Shown here in pieces: positions 16,466-27,868 of a stretch of 53,145 nucleotides of DNA. The stretch's first letter is position 1; the number at the start of each line of letters is the position of its first letter. Source of the stretch: CAADGU01 sp964581605 (GTDB lineage Bacteria; Chloroflexota; Anaerolineae; Promineifilales; Promineifilaceae). The DNA lies in the NCBI GenBank assembly GCA_964581605.1, contig CAZOPF010000032.1, positions 1 to 53,145 on the forward strand. Reading direction: 5' to 3'. The position numbers were made by a program, and so were the translations under genes. The notes below the pieces were generated by a model. That model was not told where the DNA came from and ran no database searches. It was given only the letters and a program-made list of their open reading frames with translations.

Positions 16466-19205
16466 CTATCTCTGCCTTAATCACTTCCGCTTCCCGGTGG
16501 AAAGTGAAGCCCAGCTTTTCACAAACATGCAGCATCCCCCGGTTTTCAGCCAGGATATACGCTTCAATGCGCCTAATGCCTTCGGCACGGCCGTAACGCA
16601 GCAGCCGCCGCAACAGTTCAGTGCCCAGCCCGTGCCCCTGGTACATATCGCTGATGAGCAAAGCAAACTCGGCCGTGTCCGCATTACGTGCCCTGGTCAG
16701 GCGGCCAATGCCCAAAATCTGCCTGTCACCCGTCGCCTCGTCCGTTTTTTCCGCCACCAGCACTACTTCCCGGTCATAATCCACATGGCAAATTCGCACC
16801 AGCCGGTCATGCTCCACCCGCTGGTCATACTGAAAGGCGCGGAAGTAGCGCATGTACACGCTCTTTTCGGAGAGCGTTTTGTGGAATTCCACCACCAGCG
16901 GCTCATCTTCGGGGCGGATAGGGCGAATGAGCAGCTGATCACCCTGGGTGGTGGTGTAAGGTTCGGCGTAGTGGGTGGGATACGGCCGTATTGCCAGCCT
17001 GGGCAGTTCTTTTTCCGTCACCTCTGGCCCATACAGCACCACCCGCGCATCCAACGCAATCAAATGTTCGTCTGAAGCAAACAGCGGGTTAATATCAATC
17101 TCTTTAATCCAGCGCTGCTCCACCACCAGGTCGCCAAAATGCACCAGCAACGATTCCAGCCCCGCCAGATTCACCGGCGGCCGGCCGCGCACCCCTTTCA
17201 ATGCTTCCTGTATCTTCGTCCGCTCCATCATCCGCCGCGCCAGCGTCGTTGTCAGCGGCGGCAGCCCTAAGGCCCGGTCTTTGAACACTTCCACCAATGT
17301 CCCACCGGAGCCAAAGAGCAGCACCGGCCCAAATTGTGGATCAGGGCTGGCCCCAATAATCAGCTCATACCCATTTTTCAAATTCAACATCGGCTGCACC
17401 GTCACGCCCAGAAAATCGGCCGCGCTGTATTTAGAGGTGACGGCTTTTTCCATGGCCCGGTAGGCGTGGCGCACCTCATCGGCCGTTACCAGGTCCAGCC
17501 GCACCCCACCCACATCCGTCTTGTGCGTAATCGTCTCCGAATTGAGTTTGATCACCACCGGATACCCAATGGCTTCGGCCGCGGCCACTGCTTCTGCCTC
17601 ATTCCGCGCCAGGCGGGTATCTACCGTGGGGATGTCATAAGCCGCCAACACTTGCTTGGATTCGTACTCGGTGAGGATGGTACGGCCGCTGAAGCGCACT
17701 CGTTCAATCATCTCCCAAATCGCCTGATGGTGAGCGGTGCTTTCCGCTGTTTCCACCGGGGCAAAGGGGGTTTCGTACAAACTTTGCAGCCGCCGCTGGT
17801 AACGCCACATGTAGAAGAAGGTGCGGGCGGCCGTATCGGGAAAATCAAAGGTAGGGATATTGCCCTGGTTCAAAATGTCCTGCCCGGCATGAACATCGGC
17901 CCCACCCATCCAACTGGCCAGAATGGGTTTGCCAAATTTGTAACCGGCAGGACGGCCGTACTGCTTATGCAATAGTTGGGCCGTCTGCGTCGGCGAAGTC
18001 ATCGCCTGGGGCGTCAAAATCACCAGCAACCCGTCACTGTTGGGATCATTGGCCGCCACCTGAATGGCCTGGGCATACCGCTCCGCATCCGCATCCCCCA
18101 AAATATCCACCGGATTATTGTGGCTCCAATGCGGCGGCAAAATCTCATTCAGCGCGGCCGTCGTTTCCGGGGCCAGCGGCGTCAATTCGCCGCCGCTGCT
18201 GATCAGTGCATCTGTCGCCAACACGCCGGGGCCGCCCGCATTCGTCACAATGGTCAGGCGTGGGCCACGTGGTAACGGTTGTTTTGCCAGCACCTCGGCC
18301 ATATTAAACAGGTCATCAATGCGATCCACCCGTAACACACCCGAACGCCGGAAGGCGGCCGCCAACACTTCGTCGCTGCCTGTCAATGAGCCGGTGTGAG
18401 AGGCGGCCGCCAACGCTGCTGCTTCGGTACGGCCCGGTTTAATGACGATAATCGGCTTGGTCAGCGCCACTTCCCGCGCCGCCGAAAGGAAGGAGCGAGC
18501 ATTGCCGATGGTTTCCATGTAGATGACGATGCTCTTGGTGCGGGGATCATCACCCAGGTAATAGATCAGGTCGCCCCAATCCACATCCAGCATGGAACCA
18601 ATGGAAACAAAGGCGCTAAAACCTACATTTTGCCGGAAGCTCCAATCCAAAATGGCGGTACACAGCGCCCCGCTCTGGCTGATAAACCCAACTGTTCCCG
18701 GTCGGGCCATGGTGCTGGCAAAGGTGGCGTTTAGCCCGCTGACGGTGTTCATCACCCCCAGGCAGTTGGGGCCGATGATGCGCATCTGGCCGCGTTGGGC
18801 TTCGGCCAGGATTTGCTGTTCCAGCGCTTCCCCTGCCGCGCCACTTTCCTTAAAACCGGCGGAAATAACAATCGCGCCACGCACACCGGCATCCACACAC
18901 TCTTTGATGATGCCGGGCACGGTTTTAGCGGGGGTGACGATAACGGCCAGGTCTATGGTTTCGGGCACGGCCGTCACGCTGGGATACGCCTTGATGCCCA
19001 ACACACTACTGCGGGAGGGTGTGACCGGGAAGATGACGCCGCCAAAGCTGCTGCTCATCAAATTCCACAAAATGGTACGGCCGACGCTGCCTTCTCGCTC
19101 CGTCGCCCCCACCACCGCCACACTTTTGGGGGCAAAAATCACATCCAATGGATTTCGGTCATAACGCAGCACATTGTGTGCGCCAGCCCGTTTTGGTTCG
19201 GTCAT
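16458..19205 (-). CDS. ADP-forming acyl-CoA ligase fused to GNAT acetyltransferase
   Basis: 915 residues. Order: CoA-binding domain (about 20-150), succinyl-CoA-ligase-like domains (150-460), ATP-grasp domain (490-705), and a C-terminal GNAT domain (745-910) with LISDMYQGHGLGTELL as the acetyl-CoA loop. The phospho-carrier histidine is present (H270 in AAASHTGSLTGSD), so the ligase half could make acetyl- or acyl-CoA with ATP. This differs from enterobacterial Pat, whose ligase half is thought to be inactive. The GNAT half may acetylate proteins or small molecules. AAGGAG lies 6 bases before the ATG. It is flanked on both sides by octamer arrays. Confidence 0.93.
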   Translation of the reverse strand: MTEPKRAGAHNVLRYDRNPLDVIFAPKSVAVVGATEREGSVGRTILWNLMSSSFGGVIFPVTPSRSSVLGIKAYPSVTAVPETIDLAVIVTPAKTVPGIIKECVDAGVRGAIVISAGFKESGAAGEALEQQILAEAQRGQMRIIGPNCLGVMNTVSGLNATFASTMARPGTVGFISQSGALCTAILDWSFRQNVGFSAFVSIGSMLDVDWGDLIYYLGDDPRTKSIVIYMETIGNARSFLSAAREVALTKPIIVIKPGRTEAAALAAASHTGSLTGSDEVLAAAFRRSGVLRVDRIDDLFNMAEVLAKQPLPRGPRLTIVTNAGGPGVLATDALISSGGELTPLAPETTAALNEILPPHWSHNNPVDILGDADAERYAQAIQVAANDPNSDGLLVILTPQAMTSPTQTAQLLHKQYGRPAGYKFGKPILASWMGGADVHAGQDILNQGNIPTFDFPDTAARTFFYMWRYQRRLQSLYETPFAPVETAESTAHHQAIWEMIERVRFSGRTILTEYESKQVLAAYDIPTVDTRLARNEAEAVAAAEAIGYPVVIKLNSETITHKTDVGGVRLDLVTADEVRHAYRAMEKAVTSKYSAADFLGVTVQPMLNLKNGYELIIGASPDPQFGPVLLFGSGGTLVEVFKDRALGLPPLTTTLARRMMERTKIQEALKGVRGRPPVNLAGLESLLVHFGDLVVEQRWIKEIDINPLFASDEHLIALDARVVLYGPEVTEKELPRLAIRPYPTHYAEPYTTTQGDQLLIRPIRPEDEPLVVEFHKTLSEKSVYMRYFRAFQYDQRVEHDRLVRICHVDYDREVVLVAEKTDEATGDRQILGIGRLTRARNADTAEFALLISDMYQGHGLGTELLRRLLRYGRAEGIRRIEAYILAENRGMLHVCEKLGFTFHREAEVIKAEIEL

Positions 19206-19214
19206 GGGGACTCC

Positions 19215-19377
19215 TTGTGTGTTCAGGTGTCTAAGTGTCTTAGTATCTTGGTGTCTTGGTGCTTAGACATTAAGTTACCTGGCACTTGAACACTAAAGCA
19301 CTAAAACACTAAAACACTAAAGCACTAAAACACTAAAACACTAAAACACTAAAGCACTAAAGCACTAAAGCACCACT
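19215..19377. repeat. Octamer array (CACTAAAR) with degenerate inverted half
   Basis: Ten perfect-length units of CACTAAAA or CACTAAAG run 19291-19370. The left half (19215-19270) is a degenerate opposite-orientation array of GTGTCTTGG-like units. It fills the space between the pyrE stop (19378) and the acyl-CoA ligase RBS. The unit reversed is YTTTAGTG, close to the GTGTTTAG units at 46848. Confidence 0.85.
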
Positions 19378-19983
19378 TCACTTTAATGATTTCAACACCT
19401 TGGCGTGTTGTTTTTCGGTGATGCGTTCGTGTCTTTCCAGGATGGCGAGCAGTTGGTTCAGCGTCATGGCGGCGTGGACGGTATAGCCTTGTTCTTGCAT
19501 GATTTCCTTGCCACCCTGCTCCCGGTCAATCAGCACCACCGCTTCATTCACTTGCAATCCGGCCGCTTTCAGAGCAATCATCGCCTCCATAATGCTGTCG
19601 CCAGAGGTGATCACGTCGTCAATGACAACGGCCGTTTGTCCCACTTCCCACACCCCTTCAATTCCCTTGCCCGTACCATAACTTTTGGCCGTCTTGCGGG
19701 GATAGATGAGCGGGATGTTCATATCCAGGCAAAGCGCTGTGCCAAAGGGCAGCCCGGCCAATGGTGGCGCCGCTAACAGATCAAACGTGAGATGCTCCAG
19801 CACTTGCCGATAGGCGGCCGTCGCCTGCCGCAGCGCATCGGGGAAGGAGACCAATACCCGCAAATCCAGATAAATACGCGAAGTACGGCCGCTGTGCAGC
19901 ACAAATTTGCCCAACTGCACCGCACCAATATCAAACAGGGTGACAGCTAACTTTTCTAAAGGGGGAATTTCTTGTGTGGTCAT
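19378..19983 (-). CDS. pyrE: Orotate phosphoribosyltransferase
   Basis: 201 residues from ATG 19983 (MTTQEIPPLEKLA); an in-frame ATG at 20025 would add 14 residues encoded by repeat DNA, so it is unlikely. The enzyme joins orotate to PRPP to give OMP in pyrimidine synthesis. The PRPP motif is AVVIDDVITSGDS near 115-127; the flexible catalytic loop PRKTAKSYGTGKGIEG is near 94. With udk nearby it gives the region a pyrimidine theme, but the genes are not clearly one operon. No Shine-Dalgarno sequence is visible. Confidence 0.93.
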   Translation of the reverse strand: MTTQEIPPLEKLAVTLFDIGAVQLGKFVLHSGRTSRIYLDLRVLVSFPDALRQATAAYRQVLEHLTFDLLAAPPLAGLPFGTALCLDMNIPLIYPRKTAKSYGTGKGIEGVWEVGQTAVVIDDVITSGDSIMEAMIALKAAGLQVNEAVVLIDREQGGKEIMQEQGYTVHAAMTLNQLLAILERHERITEKQHAKVLKSLK

Positions 19984-19990
19984 ACAGATG

Positions 19991-20038
19991 TAATTGGGTA
20001 ATTGAGTAGCGAATGACAAGAACACTCAATCACTCAAT
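19991..20038. repeat. Octamer units with inverted pair between pyrE and aminotransferase
   Basis: TAATTGGG and TAATTGAG (19991-20006), a 16-base spacer, then CACTCAAT twice (20023-20038). The TGA stop of the aminotransferase (20034-20036, minus) lies within the second unit, so the array forms the aminotransferase 3' end. Confidence 0.75.
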
Positions 20039-20900
20039 CACCCTCTTCTATCGCCGTTTTAATTTCTTGTGAGATAAACAGATTATATGCCGTCAGGAGG
20101 CGCTGGCAAATGGGGCCAGGACGGCCGTCCCCAACCACCTGCCCGCCAATTTGCACCACCGGCACCATCGCCCGCGACGAACCACTCAGAGCCGCCTCTT
20201 GCAAAGTGGGAATCTCGCTGCTGTGAACGGCCGTCAAATCCACCGGAATCCCTTGTTCGGTCGCCAGGCCTAAAATAATTTTGCGCGTAACCCCTTCCAA
20301 AACCCCCTTTCCGGCTGTGCGCAGCACCCCATCCCGTACTGCCCAAAAATTTGTGCCCGTCCCTTCCAGTAAATAGCCAGCCGCATCCACCAACAAATAC
20401 TCATACACCGCCCCACCCACCTGATAGGCACGGCGGGCCTGGGCAAAGTCGGCCGTTTTGGCTAACGGCCGTGCCCGCTGCAAATCTGGCGCAAAATCTA
20501 CCGCCACACCCTGCACATATAACGCCGGGTCAGGTGGTGAAAAAGGCAGCAAGGCTATCGTTTCCCGGCTGGTCGTGCCCAAATGAACCGGCGGCGCGGC
20601 CAAAATATCAAAGCGCACCCGCGCTTCAGGAAATGGGCAGGCGGTACACACCTCATGTAATGCCCGGCGCAGCCGCTTCTCATCCAGCACATACGCCCAC
20701 CCCAACACCTGCAATGACCGAACCATCCGGTCAATATGATCCTGCAAATGCAAAAACTTGTTATGCGAAAAGGTGCGCAGCGCAGAGTATACACCCAGAG
20801 CTAACCCGTCGTACAGTCCATCAAAAGTGGTGATGTGGTCGGGAATGGGTAACGGCCGTGCCCCCTGCTCTTCTATGGCAAAAAATTGAATCATGGTCAT
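20034..20900 (-). CDS. Class IV (branched-chain-type) aminotransferase
   Basis: 288 residues from the ATG at 20900; an ATG at 20933 would add 11 residues. PLP fold type IV, the family of IlvE, D-amino-acid aminotransferase and aminodeoxychorismate lyase (PabC). The Schiff-base lysine is probably K148 in RPLAKTADFAQAR, and the cofactor phosphate stretch LLEGTGTNFWAV is near 184-195. Which of the three reactions it runs cannot be settled from sequence alone. The gene is divergent from glycyl-tRNA synthetase. GGGG precedes the chosen start. Confidence 0.85.
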   Translation of the reverse strand: MTMIQFFAIEEQGARPLPIPDHITTFDGLYDGLALGVYSALRTFSHNKFLHLQDHIDRMVRSLQVLGWAYVLDEKRLRRALHEVCTACPFPEARVRFDILAAPPVHLGTTSRETIALLPFSPPDPALYVQGVAVDFAPDLQRARPLAKTADFAQARRAYQVGGAVYEYLLVDAAGYLLEGTGTNFWAVRDGVLRTAGKGVLEGVTRKIILGLATEQGIPVDLTAVHSSEIPTLQEAALSGSSRAMVPVVQIGGQVVGDGRPGPICQRLLTAYNLFISQEIKTAIEEGD

Positions 20901-20920
20901 ACCCCGATTGTATCCCAAAA

Positions 20921-20949
20921 TCGTCACACCCATTCCCCCATGTTATAAT
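20921..20949 (+). promoter_or_regulatory. Sigma70-type promoter for glycyl-tRNA synthetase
   Basis: TCGTCA (20921-20926), a 17-base spacer, and a perfect TATAAT (20944-20949), about 85 bases before the gene. The leader is too short to hold a T-box riboswitch. Confidence 0.55.
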
Positions 20950-21039
20950 CCCGCGCCTGAGATGGTGATGGATTACTGGTAAACGGTCATCGCCGAACAA
21001 TAAACCTTCGCAATCTTCACGGATCATGAAAGGATGGTT

Positions 21040-24009
<2,970 letters not shown>

Positions 24010-24129
24010 GGCTGCTATACTCAATGAGGCCATAAAGTTGCATTTCGTCACTATCCACCTGTATAGTCTAAAATCAATACAAACAAGCGTAGTATCAGAA
24101 TCATATGAACAGGAAGCAAAGCCTACCCG

Positions 24130-27100
24130 ATGGACAAAAAAACCGAATCAGAAAAGAAAGTAAGCATCTTCATCTCCTATTCCCGCAAAGACAAAGCATT
24201 CGTGCAGAAATTACATAACAACCTGGTCGGCGCTGGGCTGGAAACGTGGGTAGATTGGGAAGGCATCCCCCTGACGGCTGACTGGTGGCAGGAAATTAAA
24301 CAAGGCATTGAAAACGCCGATGCTTTCGCTTTTGTTATTTCCCCCGATTCTCTCAAATCCAAAGTGTGTACCGATGAAATCCAAACGGCCGTAGACAACA
24401 ACAAACGCCTCATCCCCGTGCTGCACCGCGACGCTGAAAAAGGGGATCCCATTCACCCCAAAATATCCTCTCATAACTGGATTTACATGCGGGATGAAGC
24501 CGAACTGGAAGCGCACATGCCCGACATGGTGCAAGTCATCCACACCGACCTGGATTGGGTGAAAGCGCACACCCGCCTGCTGCGCCGGGCGGTGGAATGG
24601 GAGGGCAACGGCCGTAACAACAGCTTCCTCCTGCGCGGCGACGACCTGAAACGGGCCGAAGCGTGGCAGGCCCGCGCCGCTGGCAAAGAGCCTCTCCCTA
24701 CCGAACTGCAAACCCGTTACATTGCCGACAGCCGCAAAGACGCCACCCGGCGCACCCGCATCCTGGCCGCTGGCGTCACCGTCTCCGTCATCATCGCCCT
24801 GCTCGCCGTCTTCTCATACTTGCTCAGTGTGGAAGCCAACCAGCAGCGCAGTCTGGCTGAAGAAGCCAGAGCAACGGCCGTTGTCAACGAACAAGACGCC
24901 CTCCTGCAACGCGAAATCGCCGTCTTTGCCCGCGCCACCGCCGAAGCCGCCGCCCAGGTCGCCGAAGAACAACGCGGGCTGGCCGAAGAACAACGCGACA
25001 TCGCCGTCGCCGCTGAAGCTGAAGCCGAAACACAAAAAGAGATTGCCGAAGAACAGCGCGACATCGCCGTCGCCGCCGAAGCCGAAGCCGCCACCCAACG
25101 CGATATTGCCAACCGGCTGAAAGAAGAAGCCCAGGCACTAAAAACCGCCATCACTGGCGAACTGCTGGCCCAACAAGACAAATACGTCCTCAGCACCCTG
25201 GTCGCCCTGCAATCCTACCAGCAGTGGCAAACACCAGAAGGTGAACAACTGCTGCGCGGCCTGTTAGCACGGCTGCCCGCCCCCCAAAATGAACTCTCCC
25301 ATGATGACTGGGTAAATGAGGTGACCTTCAGCCCCGATGGCCGCCGCCTGTTAACCGCCAGTGATGACGGCACGGCCGTGTTGTGGGACACCACCACCAG
25401 CGAACAACTTCTTTCATTGCCCCACGACGGTTGGGTATTCACCGCGGCCTTTAGCCCTGATGGCAGCCTGATCGCCACCGGCAACGCCCAAACTTTGGAA
25501 GATGGCTCCTACGCCGGCATCGTCACCCTGTGGGATGCCACCACTGGCGAGATCATCCGGCAGTTCCCCCACACCGACTGGATCAACGATGTGGAGTTCA
25601 GCGCCGACGGCCGTTACCTGGCTTATGGCGTCTATGATGGCAACGTCCGCGTGGTCAACCCCAGCAATGGCAACATCATCCTGGGCACCAACCAGAGCGC
25701 CTCCGTTTGGGACGTCACCTTTAGCCCAGACAGCGGTTTGATGGTCAGCAGTGATGACAACGGCCGTACCTGGATTTGGGATGTGCGCAATGCCACCGTT
25801 CTGGCTACCCTCTCCCACGACGCGCCCACCTACGGCGCCACCTTCAGCCCCAATGGCGAACGCCTGGCCACCTTCTCCGAAGACAGCACCGCCCGCATCT
25901 GGAACCGCTTCAACTGGCTGCGAGTAACCACCGTCTACCATGAAGGCATGATCGTAGACGCTGCCTTCAGCCCAGACAGCCAGATATTGGCTACCGCCAG
26001 TGCAGATAACACCGCCAGCCTCTGGCAGCCAAACACCGGCAAACAGCTATTTGAATTGGAACATCAGGGATTTGTGAACGACGTAGCCTTCAGCCCGAAC
26101 GGGAAATGGGTGGTCACCTCCAGTGATGACAACACGGCCGTGTTATGGGATGTCGTTACCGGCCAAAATGTAAGCAACATGATCCATGAAGCCTGGGTCT
26201 TCACCGCCGCCTTCAGCCCCGATGGCAGCCTGCTGGCAACCGGCGACCTGGACGGCAAAATTCAGCTATGGGACATCACCAAAGACTCAGCCGAAATCAG
26301 CCGCGCCACCCATCTCCATCCCGTTAACGATCTGGCCCTGACCACCGATGGCACACAACTGCTCACAACCAGTGATGATGGGCTGCGACTATGGGATATA
26401 CAGGCGCTCCAGGCGGGTGATCTGACGGCCGCCCAGGTCGCTGAGTTTATCGCTGGTGAGCAAGCACTGAAACTCCTGGCCGTGTCGCCAGATGGTCAGA
26501 TGGCCGCCGCCACCGGGCAGGCGGACGGCGTGTACCTGTGGGATATGTTGGCCGGGGAGTTTGGATTCGCTTTTGCCGATGACCAGGTTATTGACGCCCT
26601 GGCCTTTAGCCCAGATGGAACCAGGCTGGTCACGGCCGGCCGGGAAGGGGGGATCAATGGGGATATTTACCTGACTATCTGGGATGTGCAGACGGGCGAA
26701 CCTGTTATTGACCCCATCGAGATTGCTTCCCGTGTTTCCGACATTGCCTTCACACCGGATGGTACACAATTTGTGGTGGCCGAGGATCACGGCCGTGCCC
26801 TATTCTACAACGTGGCCACCGGCGTAGAAGGGCAGGAGTTCCAACACAATGAAGCTGTCTACACCCTGGCTTTCAGCCCGGACGGCCGTTACCTGGCCAC
26901 CGGCACAGACAATACCGCCCGCGTCTGGAATGTAAACACAGGCCAACTGGAAGCCAGCCTCTTCCACAACAGCCCGGTACGCTCGCTGGCCTTCACCCCC
27001 AGCCACGCCTTTTTGCTAACTGGCAGCGAAGACGGCGCTCTGCGTTTTTGGGAAGTGAGTAGTTGGAATGAGTTAGGCCGCATCCACCAGGGCGGGCCGG

Positions 27101-27342
27101 TGACTGCACTGCTTATCCACCCGGACGGCCGTGTCGCCCTCACGACCAATGACATCCTGGCCGAGCTATGGAACCTGGATGCCGTTAAGCTGCTACGCCC
27201 CACCCAACTGGTAGACGAAGCCTGCTCCCGCCTGACGCGCAACCTGACCGCCAGCGAATGGGAGCAATACATCGGCAACGAGGAAGGGTCACAAGCCTAC
27301 CGCGCCATCTGCCCCAATTTGCCTTTTGAAGCAGGAGATTAG
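24130..27342 (+). CDS. TIR-transmembrane-coiled coil-WD40 protein
   Basis: 1070 residues. TIR domain about 10-140 (SIFISYSRKDKAFV; candidate NADase glutamate E83 in CTDEIQTAV). One membrane segment 211-233 (ILAAGVTVSVIIALLAVFSY), then a charged coiled coil 234-345 with two exact-length 21-residue repeats (AEEQRDIAVAAEAEA). From about 380 to 1030 comes a long series of WD40 blades (repeated VTFSPDGRRLLTASDDGTAVLWD-type units, roughly 14-15, possibly two propellers). No NTPase lies between TIR and WD40, unlike STAND proteins. The layout suggests a membrane-anchored sensor with a TIR effector: defence, stress or signalling are all possible. No partner gene is adjacent. The TAG stop lies in a repeat-derived terminator. 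Confidence 0.92.
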   Translation: MDKKTESEKKVSIFISYSRKDKAFVQKLHNNLVGAGLETWVDWEGIPLTADWWQEIKQGIENADAFAFVISPDSLKSKVCTDEIQTAVDNNKRLIPVLHRDAEKGDPIHPKISSHNWIYMRDEAELEAHMPDMVQVIHTDLDWVKAHTRLLRRAVEWEGNGRNNSFLLRGDDLKRAEAWQARAAGKEPLPTELQTRYIADSRKDATRRTRILAAGVTVSVIIALLAVFSYLLSVEANQQRSLAEEARATAVVNEQDALLQREIAVFARATAEAAAQVAEEQRGLAEEQRDIAVAAEAEAETQKEIAEEQRDIAVAAEAEAATQRDIANRLKEEAQALKTAITGELLAQQDKYVLSTLVALQSYQQWQTPEGEQLLRGLLARLPAPQNELSHDDWVNEVTFSPDGRRLLTASDDGTAVLWDTTTSEQLLSLPHDGWVFTAAFSPDGSLIATGNAQTLEDGSYAGIVTLWDATTGEIIRQFPHTDWINDVEFSADGRYLAYGVYDGNVRVVNPSNGNIILGTNQSASVWDVTFSPDSGLMVSSDDNGRTWIWDVRNATVLATLSHDAPTYGATFSPNGERLATFSEDSTARIWNRFNWLRVTTVYHEGMIVDAAFSPDSQILATASADNTASLWQPNTGKQLFELEHQGFVNDVAFSPNGKWVVTSSDDNTAVLWDVVTGQNVSNMIHEAWVFTAAFSPDGSLLATGDLDGKIQLWDITKDSAEISRATHLHPVNDLALTTDGTQLLTTSDDGLRLWDIQALQAGDLTAAQVAEFIAGEQALKLLAVSPDGQMAAATGQADGVYLWDMLAGEFGFAFADDQVIDALAFSPDGTRLVTAGREGGINGDIYLTIWDVQTGEPVIDPIEIASRVSDIAFTPDGTQFVVAEDHGRALFYNVATGVEGQEFQHNEAVYTLAFSPDGRYLATGTDNTARVWNVNTGQLEASLFHNSPVRSLAFTPSHAFLLTGSEDGALRFWEVSSWNELGRIHQGGPVTALLIHPDGRVALTTNDILAELWNLDAVKLLRPTQLVDEACSRLTRNLTASEWEQYIGNEEGSQAYRAICPNLPFEAGD
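24982..25107 (+). repeat. 63-bp tandem duplication in the coiled coil
   Basis: Two adjacent 63-bp units (24982-25044 and 25045-25107) encode the same 21-residue heptad-rich segment, with a partial third unit (7 codons) before them. It is a recent coding duplication that lengthens the stalk between membrane and WD40 domain. Confidence 0.7.
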
Positions 27343-27379
27343 GAGATTGGGAGATTGATTCTCTTAATCTCCCAATCTC
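27343..27379. terminator. Bidirectional hairpin between converging genes
   Basis: GAGATTGGGAGATT (27343-27356) and AATCTCCCAATCTC (27366-27379) pair over 14 bp with a 9-base loop. The TIR-WD40 stop TAG lies just before it (27340-27342) and the DinB stop just after (27380-27382). It consists of GAGATTRG units, that is, of the local short-repeat class. Confidence 0.75.
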
Positions 27380-27868
27380 TTATACTCTTGTCGGCCTAGC
27401 CGCCAGTACCCGGCGAATCTGATTCATATGCGCCTCGCCATGCGCCACATAGTTGCGCAACAACTCTTCAACCGTCACCTCCCCATCCGCCTGATGGATG
27501 CCCACCCGCTGCCAATCCGCTTCCGTCAGAGTGGCAAATGTGGTCGCCCAACGGCCGTGCAGCCCCCGCAATAGTTGAAACGTCAGCGTAAAATCGGGCG
27601 GCGTCGCATCCGGGAAGAGCGCCCATTTTGTTTCATCGTAGGGTTTGAGCGACGGCCGTTCCTCCGTCAACATCAGCTTCAGCCGAATGTAGCTGTTCAG
27701 GTGCGAATCGGCCGTGTGATGCACATTTTGGGCAATCGTCCACTCGCCGGGCACATACACCGTCGTCAGCGTCTCCGCATCCAGCCCCGCCACCAATGCC
27801 TCCAACTCCGCCGGAAAGCGGCGAATCCGTTCAATCAATTGCCTGCGTTCTTCGTGTGTCAGCATCAT
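27380..27868 (-). CDS. DinB-family protein
   Basis: 162 residues from the ATG at 27868, whose ATGA overlaps the stop of the upstream DinB gene; the frame is open further upstream but only shadows that gene. DinB/YfiT-like four-helix bundle: WTIAQNVHHTADSH near 41-54, DWQRVGIHQ near 112, and YVAHGEAHMNQIRRV near 141-155 supply the three metal histidines. Members are metal-dependent, often thiol-linked transferases; function here is unknown. GGAGG lies upstream. Coupled translation with its paralogue suggests they act together. Confidence 0.88.
   Translation of the reverse strand: MMLTHEERRQLIERIRRFPAELEALVAGLDAETLTTVYVPGEWTIAQNVHHTADSHLNSYIRLKLMLTEERPSLKPYDETKWALFPDATPPDFTLTFQLLRGLHGRWATTFATLTEADWQRVGIHQADGEVTVEELLRNYVAHGEAHMNQIRRVLAARPTRV

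Noticed and set aside
20934..21039. T-box riboswitch for glycyl-tRNA synthetase
   Set aside because: Only about 85 bases separate the promoter from the start, and no T-box core or terminator/antiterminator pair is seen.
24814..25138. Glycine-rich and arginine-rich minus-strand frames opposite the TIR protein stalk
   Set aside because: They mirror the coiled-coil repeat of the real gene and have no start context.
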